The notes below the pieces were generated by a model. The model had not been told where the DNA came from and did not search any database. It saw only the letters and a program-made list of their open reading frames with translations. The position numbers and the translations under genes were made by a program. From Bacillus litorisediminis (GTDB lineage Bacteria; Bacillota; Bacilli; Bacillales; JC228), in assembly GCF_022808645.1 (NCBI RefSeq), contig NZ_JAKZKT010000005.1, positions 1 through 64,000 on the forward strand: a stretch of 64,000 bases of DNA, written 5' to 3'. Below, piece by piece: positions 41,573 to 50,586 of this stretch. Every line of letters starts with the position of its first letter. Position 1 is the stretch's first letter.

Positions 41573-42300
41573 TATTGTACCCTCCCAAATTTAAACTCCT
41601 GCGCTTTCAGTCTTTGCCCATTTACGCTTGCAGACTCCTCAGAAGCCAAGTATAAAAACACATCTACTATTTCTTCCGGTCTCGCTAATTCATAGTCACA
41701 GTCAGGTACAGCTGTTTGATGCATCTCTGTATCCATTTCACCAGGATCCACCAAGTTAATCCGGACACCTGAATCTTGCAATTCATCTGCCCATGTTTGG
41801 GTCAGACCTTCTACTCCAAATTTTGAGATTCCGTAAGCACCCCACTCGGCAAAACCTGTTTGCCCAGCTTCTGATGTGACATTGATGATTGAACCCTTTC
41901 CATTAGCAAGCATCCCTGGCAAAACCCTTTTTGTTACTAAAAATGGATTAAGAATATTAACACGAATAACTTCAGCAAAATCTTCGTCTGGATAATCAGC
42001 TAGAAATAAAGGGCCAGGTCCAAAAATGGAAGCATTATTAATTAATACATCAATTTTTCCAAATTGAATTTCTGCTAAAGAAACAAATCTCTCTACATCC
42101 TTTGCATCAGATATATCTGCGGCAACAGCCAATACCTCTGCACCAACGGCTTCTGCCTCTTGTTTTACTTGCATTAACTTCTCCTCACCTCTGGCACAAA
42201 TTACAAGCTTAGCGCCAGTCTCTGCAAACGCCAGAGTAAGAGCCCTCCCCAATCCTTTTGAAGCACCTGTAATCATAACCACTCGATTTGTCAGTTTCAT
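41572..42300 (-). CDS. classical short-chain dehydrogenase/reductase
   Basis: A 242-residue NAD(P)-dependent oxidoreductase: cofactor loop TGASKGLGRAL, NNASIFGPG, active-site Ser in INVTSEAGQTG and catalytic YGISKFG. The chain fits the usual 240-250 residues when started at ATG 42300 (MKLTNRVVMI); a GTG at 42309 is an alternative close to the GGGG ribosome site. First gene of a three-gene operon with the QueA-like and VOC genes; a joint function of these is not known to me. Confidence 0.88.
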   Translation of the reverse strand: MKLTNRVVMITGASKGLGRALTLAFAETGAKLVICARGEEKLMQVKQEAEAVGAEVLAVAADISDAKDVERFVSLAEIQFGKIDVLINNASIFGPGPLFLADYPDEDFAEVIRVNILNPFLVTKRVLPGMLANGKGSIINVTSEAGQTGFAEWGAYGISKFGVEGLTQTWADELQDSGVRINLVDPGEMDTEMHQTAVPDCDYELARPEEIVDVFLYLASEESASVNGQRLKAQEFKFGRVQ

Positions 42301-42773
42301 TACTTGCACATCCCCTTTTGTTATCTTTGTTTTTATCGTATAGAAAAAAACAAAAGGAAACCTCGTCAATCCGGGTGATGTTTCTCTACAAAAATCGAAG
42401 TAGTCTGTTCTACAACTTTTGGAGTATGAAAAAGGAATAGAATTGATAATAAATTCATGGTTACAGTTAAAATAAAGATCTGATTGAATTGCATCTACAA
42501 TTTATTTCACCATTTCAGCAACAGAAACTAGGCCGCCGCCAGCGATGATTGATTTATGAATGCTTTGGCAGAGGTTATTTTTACAGGAACTATCATTTTC
42601 ACACTAAACTTTATATTGCTAATTTTGCAAACATAAGTTACTATGTCTATTATCTATTAGTGATGATAGATTAACCCTTCTCTACTGCCATTCTGCAATT
42701 GCCTCACTTTTTACTTCAGAAACATTAAAAACCCAATTAATCAAATTTATACGCAAAAGGATGGTGCTTAATA
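42301..42773. other. gene-free stretch upstream of the nuclease-like gene
   Basis: AT-rich intergenic DNA between divergent genes. I see no convincing promoter pair, terminator or structured RNA. Short reverse-strand frames (ending near 42505) could be degraded coding remnants, but neither has a ribosome site nor a recognisable family. Confidence 0.4.
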
Positions 42774-43424
42774 GTGCTACCATTTGAGCAAGCATTGAAC
42801 GACTGGCTCAATAAAAATATTTCCGAAGAAAAAAATCACAGGAGACGAGAATTATTGAAAAAAGGATTGGGACATGGAACCGTTGAATTCCTTCGTCAGA
42901 TATGGTATCCCACTATCGGTAACTTTGATCACTTGTATCCAGAATGGGAAGTGCGCGACTTTAACAATGGATACCGTTATCTTGATCTCGCCTATATGCC
43001 TGGAGATGCTAAAGGCGGAATAGAAATTCAAGGATTCGGGCCCCATGCCAGAGATCTAGATGTTAGAAGATTTAAAGACCTATGTTGGAGACATTCCCTG
43101 TTAACTCTTGACGGTTGGACTTTTTTACCCATTGCTTACTTATCCATAAAGGACGAACCCAAACAATGTCAGCAGCTCATCCTCGCCTTTATCGGCAAAT
43201 TCATTTCAACGGAAGTACCTTCACATTTATCTTGGTTAGAAGCGGAGGCTGTGCGCTTTTCCCGCCGCATGCTAAAACCGATTACTCCACTTGAACTTGC
43301 AAAACACCTTCACATCAGTGATCGCCATGCCCGTAAAATCTTACACAGACTGGTAGAACAACAAATACTAATTGTTGTCAGTGGTGAAGAGCGAGCGCGA
43401 ACGTATAAGCTTAGTTTCAATTAA
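42774..43424 (+). CDS. PD-(D/E)XK nuclease-like domain fused to winged helix, uncharacterised
   Basis: A 216-residue protein. The middle (about 30-125) follows the DUF559/Vsr-type nuclease pattern: E38 in a helix, D71 in RYLDLAYMP, E84 and Q86 in GGIEIQGFGPHARD, then DVRRFKDLCWRHSLLTLDGW and a final strand. So E-D-ExQ could form a metal site. The C-terminus (about 172-216) is a winged helix (TPLELAKHLHISDRHARKILHRL). I recall close homologues in many Bacillus genomes labelled only as regulators. The start is GTG with AAGGATGG upstream. A 193-bp repeat array begins within a few bases of its stop codon. Nuclease activity is an inference from motif order. Confidence 0.7.
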   Translation: MLPFEQALNDWLNKNISEEKNHRRRELLKKGLGHGTVEFLRQIWYPTIGNFDHLYPEWEVRDFNNGYRYLDLAYMPGDAKGGIEIQGFGPHARDLDVRRFKDLCWRHSLLTLDGWTFLPIAYLSIKDEPKQCQQLILAFIGKFISTEVPSHLSWLEAEAVRFSRRMLKPITPLELAKHLHISDRHARKILHRLVEQQILIVVSGEERARTYKLSFN

Positions 43425-43426
43425 AT

Positions 43427-44034
43427 AGAGGAACCAGGATCCGGGTTGCTAAATATAATGAATCCTCATTCCGCTATTCATTATAAATTCCTCATTTGGA
43501 GCTTAATTTCGGTTCCTGGTTCCGCTATTTGCCTTTTCACCTTCATATTTGATTGATTTTGACCCTTTAACGGAACCAGGATCCGTTTCAGCCCTTGGAG
43601 TACGGTTTTTCATCAAAATAACGGAACCAGGATCCGGGTTGCTAAATATAATGAATCCTCATTCCGCTATTCATTATAAATTCCTCATTTGGAGCTTAAT
43701 TTCGGTTCCTGGTTCCCCTATTTGCCATTTCACCTTTATATTTGATTGATTTTCCCCCTTTAACGGAACCAGGATCCGTTTCAGCCCTTGGTATACGGTT
43801 TTTCCTCAAAATAGCGGAACCAGGATCCAGGCCCTGCTAATATAATGAATCCTCATTCCGCTATTCATTATAAATTCCTCATTTGGAACTTAATTTCGGT
43901 TCCTGGTTCCGCTATTGGCCTTTTTCACCTTCATATTTGATTGATTTTGTCCCTTTAACGGAACCAGGATCCGTTTCAGCCCTTGGAATACGGTTTTTCC
44001 TCAAAATAGCGGAACCAGGATCCGGCTTCAAAAA
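43427..44034. repeat. 193-bp tandem repeat array B (three units plus partial)
   Basis: The word GGAACCAGGATCC recurs at 43430, 43623, 43816 and 44011, giving periods 193, 193 and 195. The full unit aligns with array A at 20951-22000 over its length (shared GATTGATTTT, CTCATTCCGCTATT, TTTCGGTTCCTGGTTCCG), but each array has its own variants. Hairpin pairs such as GGTTCCTGGTTCCG with CGGAACCAGGATCC recur in each unit. Frames at 43549-43749 and 43883-44143 are repeat-derived. Confidence 0.93.
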
Positions 44035-44050
44035 AAGGCATATAAAGTAC

Positions 44051-44086
44051 GAAAAAAGAGAGCTCGCTATTCAGCGAACTCTCTGC
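44051..44086 (-). terminator. terminator of the RND transporter gene
   Basis: Arms AGAGAGCTCGCT (44057-44068) and AGCGAACTCTCT (44073-44084), one mismatch, 4-nt loop; on the minus strand a TTTTTT run follows. Confidence 0.9.
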
Positions 44087-44094
44087 CCGAAGTC

Positions 44095-47000
44095 TTATGA
44101 CAAATCTCGTTTTTTCCTTTTCAATTTACTTAATGCTTCATAAACCACTGGCACGATAATCAATGTTAATAGGGTTGAGCTTGCTAATCCGCCAATAACG
44201 GTTACGCCTAGACCTTTTGAAATCAATCCGCTGCCTTCTGCACCAATTGCTAACGGGATTAAGGCTCCAATCGTGGCTAGGGCAGTCATTAAAATAGGTC
44301 TTAAACGTGTAGTACCGGTTTCTAATAAGGCTTCTCTCGTTGAAAGACCTTCATTTTCCTTATGAATGACCCGGTCAATTAATACAATGGCATTCGTTAC
44401 TACGATACCGATTAACATTAACGCTCCGATCATCGCCGAAATACTTAATGTCTCTCCAGAAATTAAGAGGGCTACGACTCCGCCAATTACCGCAAACGGT
44501 AAGGAGAATAGAACAGCAAATGGTGCCAAGGCGCCGCCAAAGGTAATGACGAGAACCAAATACACAATTGCAATCGCCGCTAGCATTGCTAACCCTAATT
44601 GAGTAAAGGATTCTTCAATATCTTCTGTTACACCGCCCATGGAAACTTCGATACCAGAAGGCAAATCCATGTCATCGATAATCGTCTGAACCTCAGCAGA
44701 AACCTCTGCTACGTTATCTGTGCCAATATCAGCACTAACCTGTGCGTAATTGCGGCCATCCATTCTTGTGATCGTATCAGATGTTTCCCCTTCCTGGACT
44801 TCCACAACGTCTCGAACAGTTACTGGTAATCCCAGTGGGGATTGAAGCGGCATATCCAGTATATCGTTAATGTTCTCGTAATCTTGCTGACTCACTTGAA
44901 GATAAACATTGAGTTCCTTTCCGTCCTTCTCAACAGTCGTCAAAACTGGTCTTTCTGAAGTTGGATTTAATACCATTCCAACCTGACCTGCCGTTAATCC
45001 ATATTGACTTAATTTTTCCTGATTAACTGCTAGTGTGTATTCCTCAAATGTTTCGGAAACACTTGATTCTACATTTTCTAGATTTTCAATCTTGCCTATA
45101 TCATCCTGAAGGTCCTCTATGACAGGCTTAATTTCATCGATGCTGTCACCATAAACGTTTACTTGAATTTGGTTGCTAGACATGCCCATCATTTCTTCCA
45201 TAGAACCCCATTCACCAGCATCCGTCATGCTTTGTAAATCCTCGATTACTTTCTGTGATTCGTCACTGAAATTCTCAGTATCCGGATCATATAAAACAAA
45301 GAATAACGCTTGGTTAGATGCACCAGGGTTCATCGGATTCTCTCCGCCAAGTGAAAACTGAACCGTATCCACATCCTCTTTTGCGAGAAAATATTCCTCT
45401 GCCTCAGCTGCCATTTCCTTTACCTCATCAATCGTTTGGCCTGGTTCAGGATTAAAAGTTGCGATCACCATTTTTTCTTCTTGCTCAGGCAGGAAACTTA
45501 CTCCCACTAACGGAAGCAGTGCAAGACTTCCGACCAGTAAGAGCACAGCAATTCCTGATGTGATCCATTTATGATTAAGGGACCATTGCAGAACTTTTTT
45601 ATAGGCAGCAGCTAACTTGCCAGGTCCTTTTTCAGCTTTGCCTTCCTTTATTTTGACTCCTTTTTTAAAGAGCGAATGTGCCATCATTGGAACAATTGTA
45701 ATCGCCACAAGTAATGAGGCAAGTAAAGCAAATACAATGGTTAAGGCAAACGGCAAGAATAATTCTCCTACCATTCCCTGCACTAATCCTAAAGGCAGAA
45801 ATACAGCAATCGTTACAATCGTCGAGGACATAATCGGCATGAACATCTCTTTGGTTGCTTCCCGAATCAGATCTTTGCCTTTAAGCTTTTCATTATGGGA
45901 AGCCATTCGCCGGAATATGTTTTCTATCACGACGATTGAATCATCGACAACCCGGCCAATCGCAACTGTCATAGCCCCTAGAGTCATCATATTTAATGTA
46001 ATATCTAACTGCTGCAGGACTAAAATTGCAATAAGTAAGGATAACGGGATTGAGATTACAGATATCAAGGTTGTTCTGATATTTTTCAAGAAAAGAAAAA
46101 TCACCAAAACAGCAAAAAGAGCACCGAAGATAGCTTTACTTAACATGGTATTAACTGATTCTTCAATTGGTTTTCCCTGATCCAGCGTCACGACTACTTC
46201 GGTACCGTCAAACCTGCTTTCTAAATCTTCCATTTCTGCCTTTACTGCATTTACAACATCGACCGTGTTGGCATCTTGGGCTTTTACAATATTAATACCA
46301 ATAGCCTCTTTGCCGTTCGTTCTGGAAATAGACTCCGCCTGCCCTACCACTTCAATATTGGCGATTTCCCCTAATTCGACGGTCGGAAGCTGGGTCGGCT
46401 GGAAATTGCCTGTTCCTGCCTCAGTGCTTCCAGGCTGCGGCTCACCCATCTGCGGGACAGCTTGTGAACTTGGGATAATAGGGATTTCAAGTGTTTTCAA
46501 TTCTTCTACTGATGTAAAATCCCCATCTAATACGACAGACTTCTCTTTCCCTTCGAGAACAAACATGCCAAGCGGAAATCTAATGTCAGAGCCCGTAATG
46601 ATTCCTCTCACCGTTTCCTCATCTAATCCTAACTCCGCAAGCTTCTGCTGATCAAAGGTAAGCTGAACTTCTTCGATTTGCTGACCAGAAACCTGTACGG
46701 ATGCAACTCCATCTAATCCTTCAAGAGCTGGCACGATAGATTCTTCGACCTGTGCCGTAAGCTCAGAGAGCTCTAATTCATCGTTCATCACACTTAAGCC
46801 CAACACTGGAAAAGCATTAAAACTTAACTGAGATACAGAAGGCTCTTGCACTCCTTCAGGAAATGTAAGCGAGGAAAGAGCCTCTTTTATTTCATCTTCT
46901 GCTTCATCTATATCTTTATCGAAGTTATACATAATTTGGATACTAGAAGCATTTGTAAGAGAGGAGGATGTTACGTAATCTACTCCATTCAAGCTGCTGA

Positions 47001-47214
47001 TTCGCTGCTCAATTGGTTCTGTTACATTTTCTACAACCTCCTCAGGAGATGCACCGGGATATATCGTTGTTACCGTTACAAACGGCGTATTTATATTTGG
47101 AATTGTTTCGAGCTTCATATTCATGCCGGAATATAGACCTGCTATTACAACTATGATCGTGAGCAGCCATACGGCAAATTTATTCTTCAATACAAAATTG
47201 ATGATCGATTTCAT
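44095..47214 (-). CDS. swrC: RND-family multidrug/lipopeptide efflux transporter, SwrC-like
   Basis: A 1039-residue proton-driven pump with the duplicated RND layout: membrane segment near 12-30, large extracellular loop (about 35-340), helices 2-6 (345-520), second large loop (about 560-860) and helices 8-12. Conserved helix-4 VGRVVDDSIVVIENIFRRM supplies the proton-relay Asp residues. SwrC (YerP) of Bacillus subtilis exports surfactin. No membrane-fusion protein is encoded here, as is normal for the Gram-positive members. The promoter carries two TetR-type operators and the regulator is encoded divergently. Confidence 0.92.
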   Translation of the reverse strand: MKSIINFVLKNKFAVWLLTIIVVIAGLYSGMNMKLETIPNINTPFVTVTTIYPGASPEEVVENVTEPIEQRISSLNGVDYVTSSSLTNASSIQIMYNFDKDIDEAEDEIKEALSSLTFPEGVQEPSVSQLSFNAFPVLGLSVMNDELELSELTAQVEESIVPALEGLDGVASVQVSGQQIEEVQLTFDQQKLAELGLDEETVRGIITGSDIRFPLGMFVLEGKEKSVVLDGDFTSVEELKTLEIPIIPSSQAVPQMGEPQPGSTEAGTGNFQPTQLPTVELGEIANIEVVGQAESISRTNGKEAIGINIVKAQDANTVDVVNAVKAEMEDLESRFDGTEVVVTLDQGKPIEESVNTMLSKAIFGALFAVLVIFLFLKNIRTTLISVISIPLSLLIAILVLQQLDITLNMMTLGAMTVAIGRVVDDSIVVIENIFRRMASHNEKLKGKDLIREATKEMFMPIMSSTIVTIAVFLPLGLVQGMVGELFLPFALTIVFALLASLLVAITIVPMMAHSLFKKGVKIKEGKAEKGPGKLAAAYKKVLQWSLNHKWITSGIAVLLLVGSLALLPLVGVSFLPEQEEKMVIATFNPEPGQTIDEVKEMAAEAEEYFLAKEDVDTVQFSLGGENPMNPGASNQALFFVLYDPDTENFSDESQKVIEDLQSMTDAGEWGSMEEMMGMSSNQIQVNVYGDSIDEIKPVIEDLQDDIGKIENLENVESSVSETFEEYTLAVNQEKLSQYGLTAGQVGMVLNPTSERPVLTTVEKDGKELNVYLQVSQQDYENINDILDMPLQSPLGLPVTVRDVVEVQEGETSDTITRMDGRNYAQVSADIGTDNVAEVSAEVQTIIDDMDLPSGIEVSMGGVTEDIEESFTQLGLAMLAAIAIVYLVLVITFGGALAPFAVLFSLPFAVIGGVVALLISGETLSISAMIGALMLIGIVVTNAIVLIDRVIHKENEGLSTREALLETGTTRLRPILMTALATIGALIPLAIGAEGSGLISKGLGVTVIGGLASSTLLTLIIVPVVYEALSKLKRKKRDLS

Positions 47215-47238
47215 GTTAGAACCCCTCTTTCACTGGAT

Positions 47239-47293
47239 TGACTGACCAGTCATAACAGTATAAACTATAACTGACCAGTCAGTTCTGTGTCAA
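47239..47293 (-). promoter_or_regulatory. swrC promoter with two TetR operators
   Basis: On the minus strand TTGACA (47288-47293) and TATAGT (47264-47269) are 18 bp apart. Palindrome AACTGAC-CA-GTCAGTT (47269-47284) fills the spacer and TGACTG-AC-CAGTCA (47239-47252) lies just downstream of -10. Both share CTGACCAGTCA, 29 bp apart. Repression by the divergent TetR protein is expected. Confidence 0.8.
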
Positions 47294-47401
47294 TTCTTAT
47301 AATAATTGATAAAGGAAGAAAAAAGTTAACTTTTCGGTTTAGATTTGTGAAAAAAGTGTGACATAATGAAGATGTGAATCTCGAAGTTTAGGAGAGAGAA
47401 C

Positions 47402-48268
47402 ATGAAGGAAAAAGAAAAACGAATTGTCGAAGAAGCCATGAAATTGTTTGCGAAAAAAGGGTTCTCGTCCACTTCAGTTCAGGAAATTGCAGATGAAGCG
47501 GGGATCTCTAAAGGGGCATTTTATCTTTATTTCAAATCAAAAGAGGAATTAATGATTTCAATCTTCAAATATTATTACGAACGGATTAACCGAAAAGTTA
47601 GAGCGATTGAAGAAGAAGGGTTAGATCCAAAGGAAAAATTCATTAAACAGCTATATGTGCAATTGGAGGAAATCAAAAAACATAAAGATTTTATTTTAAT
47701 GCATACAAGGGAACAGACAGTCCCTTTTAATAAGGATATTGAAATGATTATTCTTAAAATGCGGGCCGAGTCATTCCTTTTATATAAAAAAGCACTAACG
47801 GATATTTATGGAGAGCGGGTCTCCCCTTTTATTTGGGATTTAATCATTTCAATTCAGGGAATTTTTCAGTCTTATCTAGGCGTAATGCTTTTTGATACAG
47901 AAAAACTGGATACAAAACAAATTGCAGCCTTTATCTTTAACAGGACTGAAGATATTGTGCATGGCTTGGAAAAATCCCAGGAGCCAGCTATCATTGAATC
48001 TGACAAAATGGAACGGTTGTTGAACCTGTACCATAAAGAGAAGATTTCAGATCAACAAGATCTTATTAAAATGATTCATGAAACGAAGAACTCTTTTATG
48101 AACCACCCCGATCAGGAACGCATCCAGGTTACATTAGATGTAATAGTAGAAGAGATACAAAATGACTCTCCGCGGATTCCCGTTATTCAAGGGATGCTAG
48201 CTAATCTCTCTGGCTATTCTGTACTAGAGCCGCTAAAGCAGCAAATTGAATCCTATTTCCAAATTTAA
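47402..48268 (+). CDS. TetR-family repressor of the RND pump
   Basis: A 288-residue TetR-type regulator, longer than the usual 190-200. The N-terminal helix-turn-helix is VQEIADEAGISKGAFYLYFKSKEEL (residues about 24-48). The ligand domain runs to about 205, followed by an extra helical segment of some 80 residues (LLNLYHKEKISDQQDLIKMIHET) that may bind a ligand or partner. In Bacillus subtilis the yerO-swrC pair has the same divergent order. AGGAGAG precedes the ATG. The palindromes at 47239-47284 are its probable targets. Confidence 0.9.
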   Translation: MKEKEKRIVEEAMKLFAKKGFSSTSVQEIADEAGISKGAFYLYFKSKEELMISIFKYYYERINRKVRAIEEEGLDPKEKFIKQLYVQLEEIKKHKDFILMHTREQTVPFNKDIEMIILKMRAESFLLYKKALTDIYGERVSPFIWDLIISIQGIFQSYLGVMLFDTEKLDTKQIAAFIFNRTEDIVHGLEKSQEPAIIESDKMERLLNLYHKEKISDQQDLIKMIHETKNSFMNHPDQERIQVTLDVIVEEIQNDSPRIPVIQGMLANLSGYSVLEPLKQQIESYFQI

Positions 48269-48273
48269 GAGTA

Positions 48274-48310
48274 GAGTAAACACTTTGAATTTTAGTGTTT
48301 GCTCTTTTTT
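48274..48310 (+). terminator. terminator after the tetR gene
   Basis: GAGTAAACACT (48274-48284) pairs with AGTGTTTGCTC (48294-48304) with one mismatch and is followed by TTTTTT. Confidence 0.88.
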
Positions 48311-48388
48311 ATTGTCTCGCGGATACATACTTTCCTAAATTTAGAAAAAAATACAACTATCACATATTTGTTAGGAGGTACACCTCTC

Positions 48389-49915
48389 ATGACTGATCAA
48401 AGAAAAAACCAGTCACCCGAACCCTTTTGGAGATCTTCGGCTGATATCCCCTCCTTTCCGAAATTAGAGGAAAATAAATTCTTTGATGTAACCATTGTAG
48501 GCGGCGGAATTTCTGGTATTACCCTCGCTTATTTATTGACAAAGGAAGGATTTAAAGTCGCCATTTTAGAGGCGAATCAAATTTTAAATGGCACCACCGG
48601 TCATACCACTGCTAAAATCACAGCTCAACACGACATGATTTACGACGAATTCATTAGTCACTTTGGCAAAGATCGTACCCGTGCCTATTATGAAGCAAAC
48701 ACACAAGCTATCCAATTTATTAGAGAAACCGTTCAAAGCCACCAGATTGATTGTGACTTTAGTGAAGAGGATGCCTATTTATACGCCACCACTGACCAAT
48801 ATGCCAAAAAGCTCGATACAGAATATGAGGCTTATCAAAAGCTTGGTATTCCAGGAGCAATGGTTGACATACTTCCATTCGATCTTTCCATTAAGACAGC
48901 ATTAATTATGAAAAACCAAGCTCAATTTCACCCGCTTAAATACTTATCCAGGCTTGTTGCGATTGTCCGGGAACAAGGCGGGGAAATTTATGAAAATACG
49001 GTAGCCGTTGATATGGAAAAGGGTAAGCATCCAAAAGTTATTACCCGTGATGGACATGAAGTATTAAGTAAATATCTGATTATGTGCTCTCATTTCCCTT
49101 TTCACGAAGATAAAAAAAGTCTATATTTTTCGAGAATGTATGCGGACCGCTCGTATGTTGTCAGTATTCGGGCGGAAAAGGAGTTTCCAGGGGGAATGTA
49201 TTTAAGTGTAGATAAACCGATCCGTTCCGTGCGCTATACCCCGCTCGAAAATGGCGAAAAGCTTTTAATAATCGGGGGAGGGACCCATAAAACTGGTCAG
49301 GGTCCTGATACACTTTCCATTTATAAGGATCTTGAACAATTCGCCAACGATGTATTTGGCATTAAAGAAATCACCCATAAATGGTCGGCCCAGGATCTCT
49401 ATACGTTAGATAAAATTCCGTATATCGGTCATTTTGCGGAGGACACTCCCAATATATTTGTAGCAACCGGATATAAAAAATGGGGGATGACCTCCAGTAC
49501 TGTGGCTGCCTTACTGATTAGAGATCTGATTAAAGAGGTTGATAATCCATATGCAGATCTTTTTACACCATCCCGATTCTATGCGGATCCGAGTATAAAG
49601 GAATTTATCAAGACTAATGCAGATGTAGCCGGACACCTTCTTGCAGGAAAGCTTGAATATGCTGGTAAAAAATTAGAGGATATTCAATTGAATGAGGGTG
49701 CCGTTATTAATTTGAATGGAAAACGGACAGGAGTATACAAAGATCAGGACGGCAAAGTCCATATGGTCGATACCACATGTACACATATGGGGTGTGAGGT
49801 GGAATGGAACCACGGGGAACGCACCTGGGATTGCCCATGTCACGGGTCTCGTTTTTCCATTGATGGAGAAGTTATTGAAGGACCTACTAATAAACCTCTG
49901 AAAAAGGTGGAGTAA
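48389..49915 (+). CDS. FAD-dependent oxidoreductase with C-terminal Rieske domain (YhfW-like)
   Basis: A 508-residue fusion. The N-terminal DadA-type domain starts with the dinucleotide fold VTIVGGGISGITLAYLL and continues to about 410 (TGYKKWGMTSSTVAA). A Rieske [2Fe-2S] domain closes the protein: CTHMGCEVEWN and CPCHGSRFSIDGEV give the two Cys-His pairs. Length and order match Bacillus subtilis YhfW. It probably passes electrons from substrate through FAD to the cluster, but the substrate is unknown. AGGAGGT is 9 nt before ATG 48389; upstream in-frame codons lack a ribosome site. Confidence 0.92.
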   Translation: MTDQRKNQSPEPFWRSSADIPSFPKLEENKFFDVTIVGGGISGITLAYLLTKEGFKVAILEANQILNGTTGHTTAKITAQHDMIYDEFISHFGKDRTRAYYEANTQAIQFIRETVQSHQIDCDFSEEDAYLYATTDQYAKKLDTEYEAYQKLGIPGAMVDILPFDLSIKTALIMKNQAQFHPLKYLSRLVAIVREQGGEIYENTVAVDMEKGKHPKVITRDGHEVLSKYLIMCSHFPFHEDKKSLYFSRMYADRSYVVSIRAEKEFPGGMYLSVDKPIRSVRYTPLENGEKLLIIGGGTHKTGQGPDTLSIYKDLEQFANDVFGIKEITHKWSAQDLYTLDKIPYIGHFAEDTPNIFVATGYKKWGMTSSTVAALLIRDLIKEVDNPYADLFTPSRFYADPSIKEFIKTNADVAGHLLAGKLEYAGKKLEDIQLNEGAVINLNGKRTGVYKDQDGKVHMVDTTCTHMGCEVEWNHGERTWDCPCHGSRFSIDGEVIEGPTNKPLKKVE

Positions 49916-49920
49916 ATATA

Positions 49921-49962
49921 AAAGTGCCAAGTATTTTCTAAAATGCTGGCACTTTTTCTTTT
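49921..49962. terminator. terminator between convergent genes
   Basis: AAAGTGCCA (49921-49929) and TGGCACTTT (49947-49955) with a 17-nt loop, then TTCTTTT. It serves the Rieske oxidoreductase gene and possibly the SRPBCC gene converging on it. Confidence 0.85.
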
Positions 49963-49964
49963 AC

Positions 49965-50396
49965 CTAGGCCTCTAAAAATTTCTTGATGTTGGATAAGTG
50001 AGTTTCATTCTCTTTTTTTAGAATGTTCACAATGATGGGCCTTGTTAGCAGATTTCGGATCCCTTTTGTTTGAATCTTCATTTTGAACTCAATTTTCGTT
50101 CCCTGTTCTGTAGGCGTAAAGGTATATTCATTCCATACAATGAGTCCATTTGGTTCACTTTTTACCTTGTATTGTTTATTTGTGACATAATCCGCTACTT
50201 CAAGAATAGCTTCAGCTTTGTAGCTGCGGATCTGCTTGGTTTCTTTGTATTTGGTTCCGATTTGAATCGGCCCATCCGTAATCTTTTCCACTTTTTCAAC
50301 ATTATCAAAAAAGTGAGGACCATTTTCAGCATTACTTACAGCTGCAAAGACCTCTTTCAGCGGTTTATTTACTTCAATTGTATCGGTATAAGACAT
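49965..50396 (-). CDS. SRPBCC (START/polyketide-cyclase-like) protein
   Basis: A 143-residue helix-grip protein: MSYTDTIEVNKPLKEVFAAVSNAENGPHFFDNV is the usual entry, then alternating strands and the long C-terminal helix LLTRPIIVNILKKENETHLSNIKKFLE that lines the pocket. Such proteins bind hydrophobic ligands or act as small cyclases; no partner is nearby. AGGGG lies 9 nt before ATG 50396; the longer frame from a GTG at 50414 overlaps that site. Confidence 0.85.
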   Translation of the reverse strand: MSYTDTIEVNKPLKEVFAAVSNAENGPHFFDNVEKVEKITDGPIQIGTKYKETKQIRSYKAEAILEVADYVTNKQYKVKSEPNGLIVWNEYTFTPTEQGTKIEFKMKIQTKGIRNLLTRPIIVNILKKENETHLSNIKKFLEA

Positions 50397-50586
50397 TTGA
50401 ACCGTCCCCTTCACTTTTAATCGAGAACCTTTTTATTTATATATACCTTATTTGGCACTAAATTTCGATAACGAGACGACAACTATTTTTTAGAATATTT
50501 TAATTGAAAAAGAAGATACTAACATTGTCTCAAATTGCATGAAAGAGGAGACTAAAATGAACCTTAAAAAAATAGGGAGGGTTATA

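Noticed and set aside
42480-42610. Possible degraded reverse-strand gene before the nuclease-like gene
   Set aside because: Two short frames can be joined by a shift, but neither has a start signal or recognisable homologue, so I could not support a pseudogene.
43549-44143. Plus-strand ORFs of 66 and 86 codons
   Set aside because: Translations of the 193-bp repeat array B, with PGSVSALG repeated in both.
45617-46651. Long plus-strand ORFs (187 and 128 codons) inside swrC
   Set aside because: Antisense shadows of a well-supported 1039-residue gene.
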